Below, one piece after another: positions 63,479 to 64,000 of a DNA stretch of 64,000 nt. How positions within the stretch are numbered: the stretch's first letter is position 1; each line of letters starts with the position of its first letter. Where the stretch lies: contig NZ_JABSNU010000005.1 in assembly GCF_013266735.1 (NCBI RefSeq), positions 124,001-188,000 of the forward strand, in the 5' to 3' direction. The translations under genes were made by a program, and so were the position numbers. The notes beneath the pieces were generated by a model. It was not told the DNA's origin, did no database searches, and saw only the letters and a program-made list of their open reading frames with translations. Source of the DNA: Pedobacter foliorum. Its GTDB lineage: Bacteria; Bacteroidota; Bacteroidia; Sphingobacteriales; Sphingobacteriaceae.

Positions 63479-63856
63479 ATGGAAGAACAACGAAAAGATA
63501 TAGATACAGAAACCGATGTAGAATTGCTTGTAAACGAATTTTATACCAAGGTAAGAAATGATGAACTTTTAGACCCCATTTTTGCTGCTGTCATTAAAGG
63601 GAATTGGGATACTCACCTTAAACTTATGGTTGATTTTTGGTCAACTTTACTCTTATATACCCGAAAATACGTTGGCGCTCCCTTACCTAAGCATTTACCA
63701 CTTAAACTCTCAAATGAGCATTTCGACCGATGGATTAAGTTATTTAGCGAAACAGTAGACGAATTGTTTATTGGGGTAATTGCCGAAAATGCAAAAAACA
63801 GAGCATTAAGTATCGCAAGAATTATGAAAGCAACTAAAGGAATTTCAGCTGATTGA
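63479..63856 (+). CDS. Truncated hemoglobin (group III)
   Basis: 125 residues. The 2/2 globin pattern of group III: LVNEFYTKVRNDELLDPIFAAVI, then MVDFWSTLLLYTRKYVGAP and EHFDRWIKLFSETVDELF. The heme-ligand His is probably in KHLPLKLSNEHFDRW. Group III members are linked with nitric oxide or oxygen handling. The proximity to flavohemoglobin and an Rrf2 regulator supports a nitrosative-stress set. Confidence 0.85.
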   Translation: MEEQRKDIDTETDVELLVNEFYTKVRNDELLDPIFAAVIKGNWDTHLKLMVDFWSTLLLYTRKYVGAPLPKHLPLKLSNEHFDRWIKLFSETVDELFIGVIAENAKNRALSIARIMKATKGISAD

Positions 63857-63875
63857 AGTCAATAGTCAGTGCATG

Positions 63876-64000
63876 TTAATTGGGATCAAAAAATACTCCA
63901 CTTAATACCGCATTATCGCCTCGCACCATGTTGATCCTGAACTTTACCGATTTGTTATAAGAGTAAGTGAGGTAAGCGCCACCAAGGCAATTTTCCACTA
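63876..64000 (-). CDS. C-terminal fragment of an unidentified protein (cut by window edge)
   Basis: The minus strand is open from the right edge to a TAA at 63876-63878. The tail includes GGAYLTYSYNKSVKFRIN and GDNAVLSGVFFDPN, a beta-rich ending seen in some large secreted proteins. The family cannot be named from 40 residues. Confidence 0.6.
   Translation of the reverse strand, partial: VENCLGGAYLTYSYNKSVKFRINMVRGDNAVLSGVFFDPN

Overview
The window is a chromosomal segment of a low-GC Bacteroidota, most like Pedobacter or a close relative (Sphingobacteriaceae). The evidence is three SusC/SusD outer-membrane pairs, two of them with ECF sigma/FecR regulators; a hybrid two-component regulator with an AraC output; promoters of the Bacteroidota type TTTG-N19-TAnnTTTG; and long perfect hairpin terminators. 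I see no rRNA, tRNA, CRISPR array, phage or insertion sequence.

Layout. 1-3.2 kb: a secreted protein and a beta-propeller/azurin fusion, followed by a palindromic repeat element and a terminator. 3.4-12 kb: a tripartite ABC export system (adaptor, TolC-like channel, ATPase, two permeases) with its own sigma-54 response regulator and histidine kinase. 12-18 kb: a seven-gene operon (minus strand) of DUF418 membrane protein, SnoaL-like protein, aldo/keto reductase, two alpha/beta hydrolases, CMD-family protein and cupin lipoprotein. 18-19.8 kb: a LytTR regulator and its kinase; the same ANACGAA motif on a 21-bp lattice lies upstream of both the kinase gene and the seven-gene operon. 20-28 kb: ECF sigma, GNAT, FecR, SusC and SusD. 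28-37 kb: a truncated hybrid regulator and the kdp potassium operon, which carries kdpF and two further unlisted tiny membrane proteins. 37-41 kb: an ArgE-like deacetylase and a TonB receptor with a Cys/His-rich partner.

41.2-50 kb holds the most unusual unit: a SusC/SusD/S51 peptidase/DoxX-like operon with no sigma/FecR pair, whose SusC lacks the STN signalling domain. Its leader instead encodes a 31-residue peptide with four consecutive cysteines near its end, followed by hairpins. This fits a cysteine-responsive attenuator. 50-58 kb is a convergent ECF sigma/FecR/SusC/SusD/PhoX-like operon. All three susC leaders hold a hairpin plus T-tract on the antisense strand; two also have an antisense promoter match, predicting short antisense RNAs of about 70-80 nt.

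58-59 kb contains two gene relics (a GH29 fucosidase fragment and a TonB-receptor tail) around a DinB-family gene. 59-62 kb: a DUF5690 transporter-like protein and an HpnZ-like dehydrogenase, possibly for phosphonates. 61.7-64 kb: an Rrf2 regulator, flavohemoglobin and truncated hemoglobin (nitric oxide defence), then the end of an unidentified gene. Start codons were moved downstream where signal peptides, promoters or family starts demanded it.
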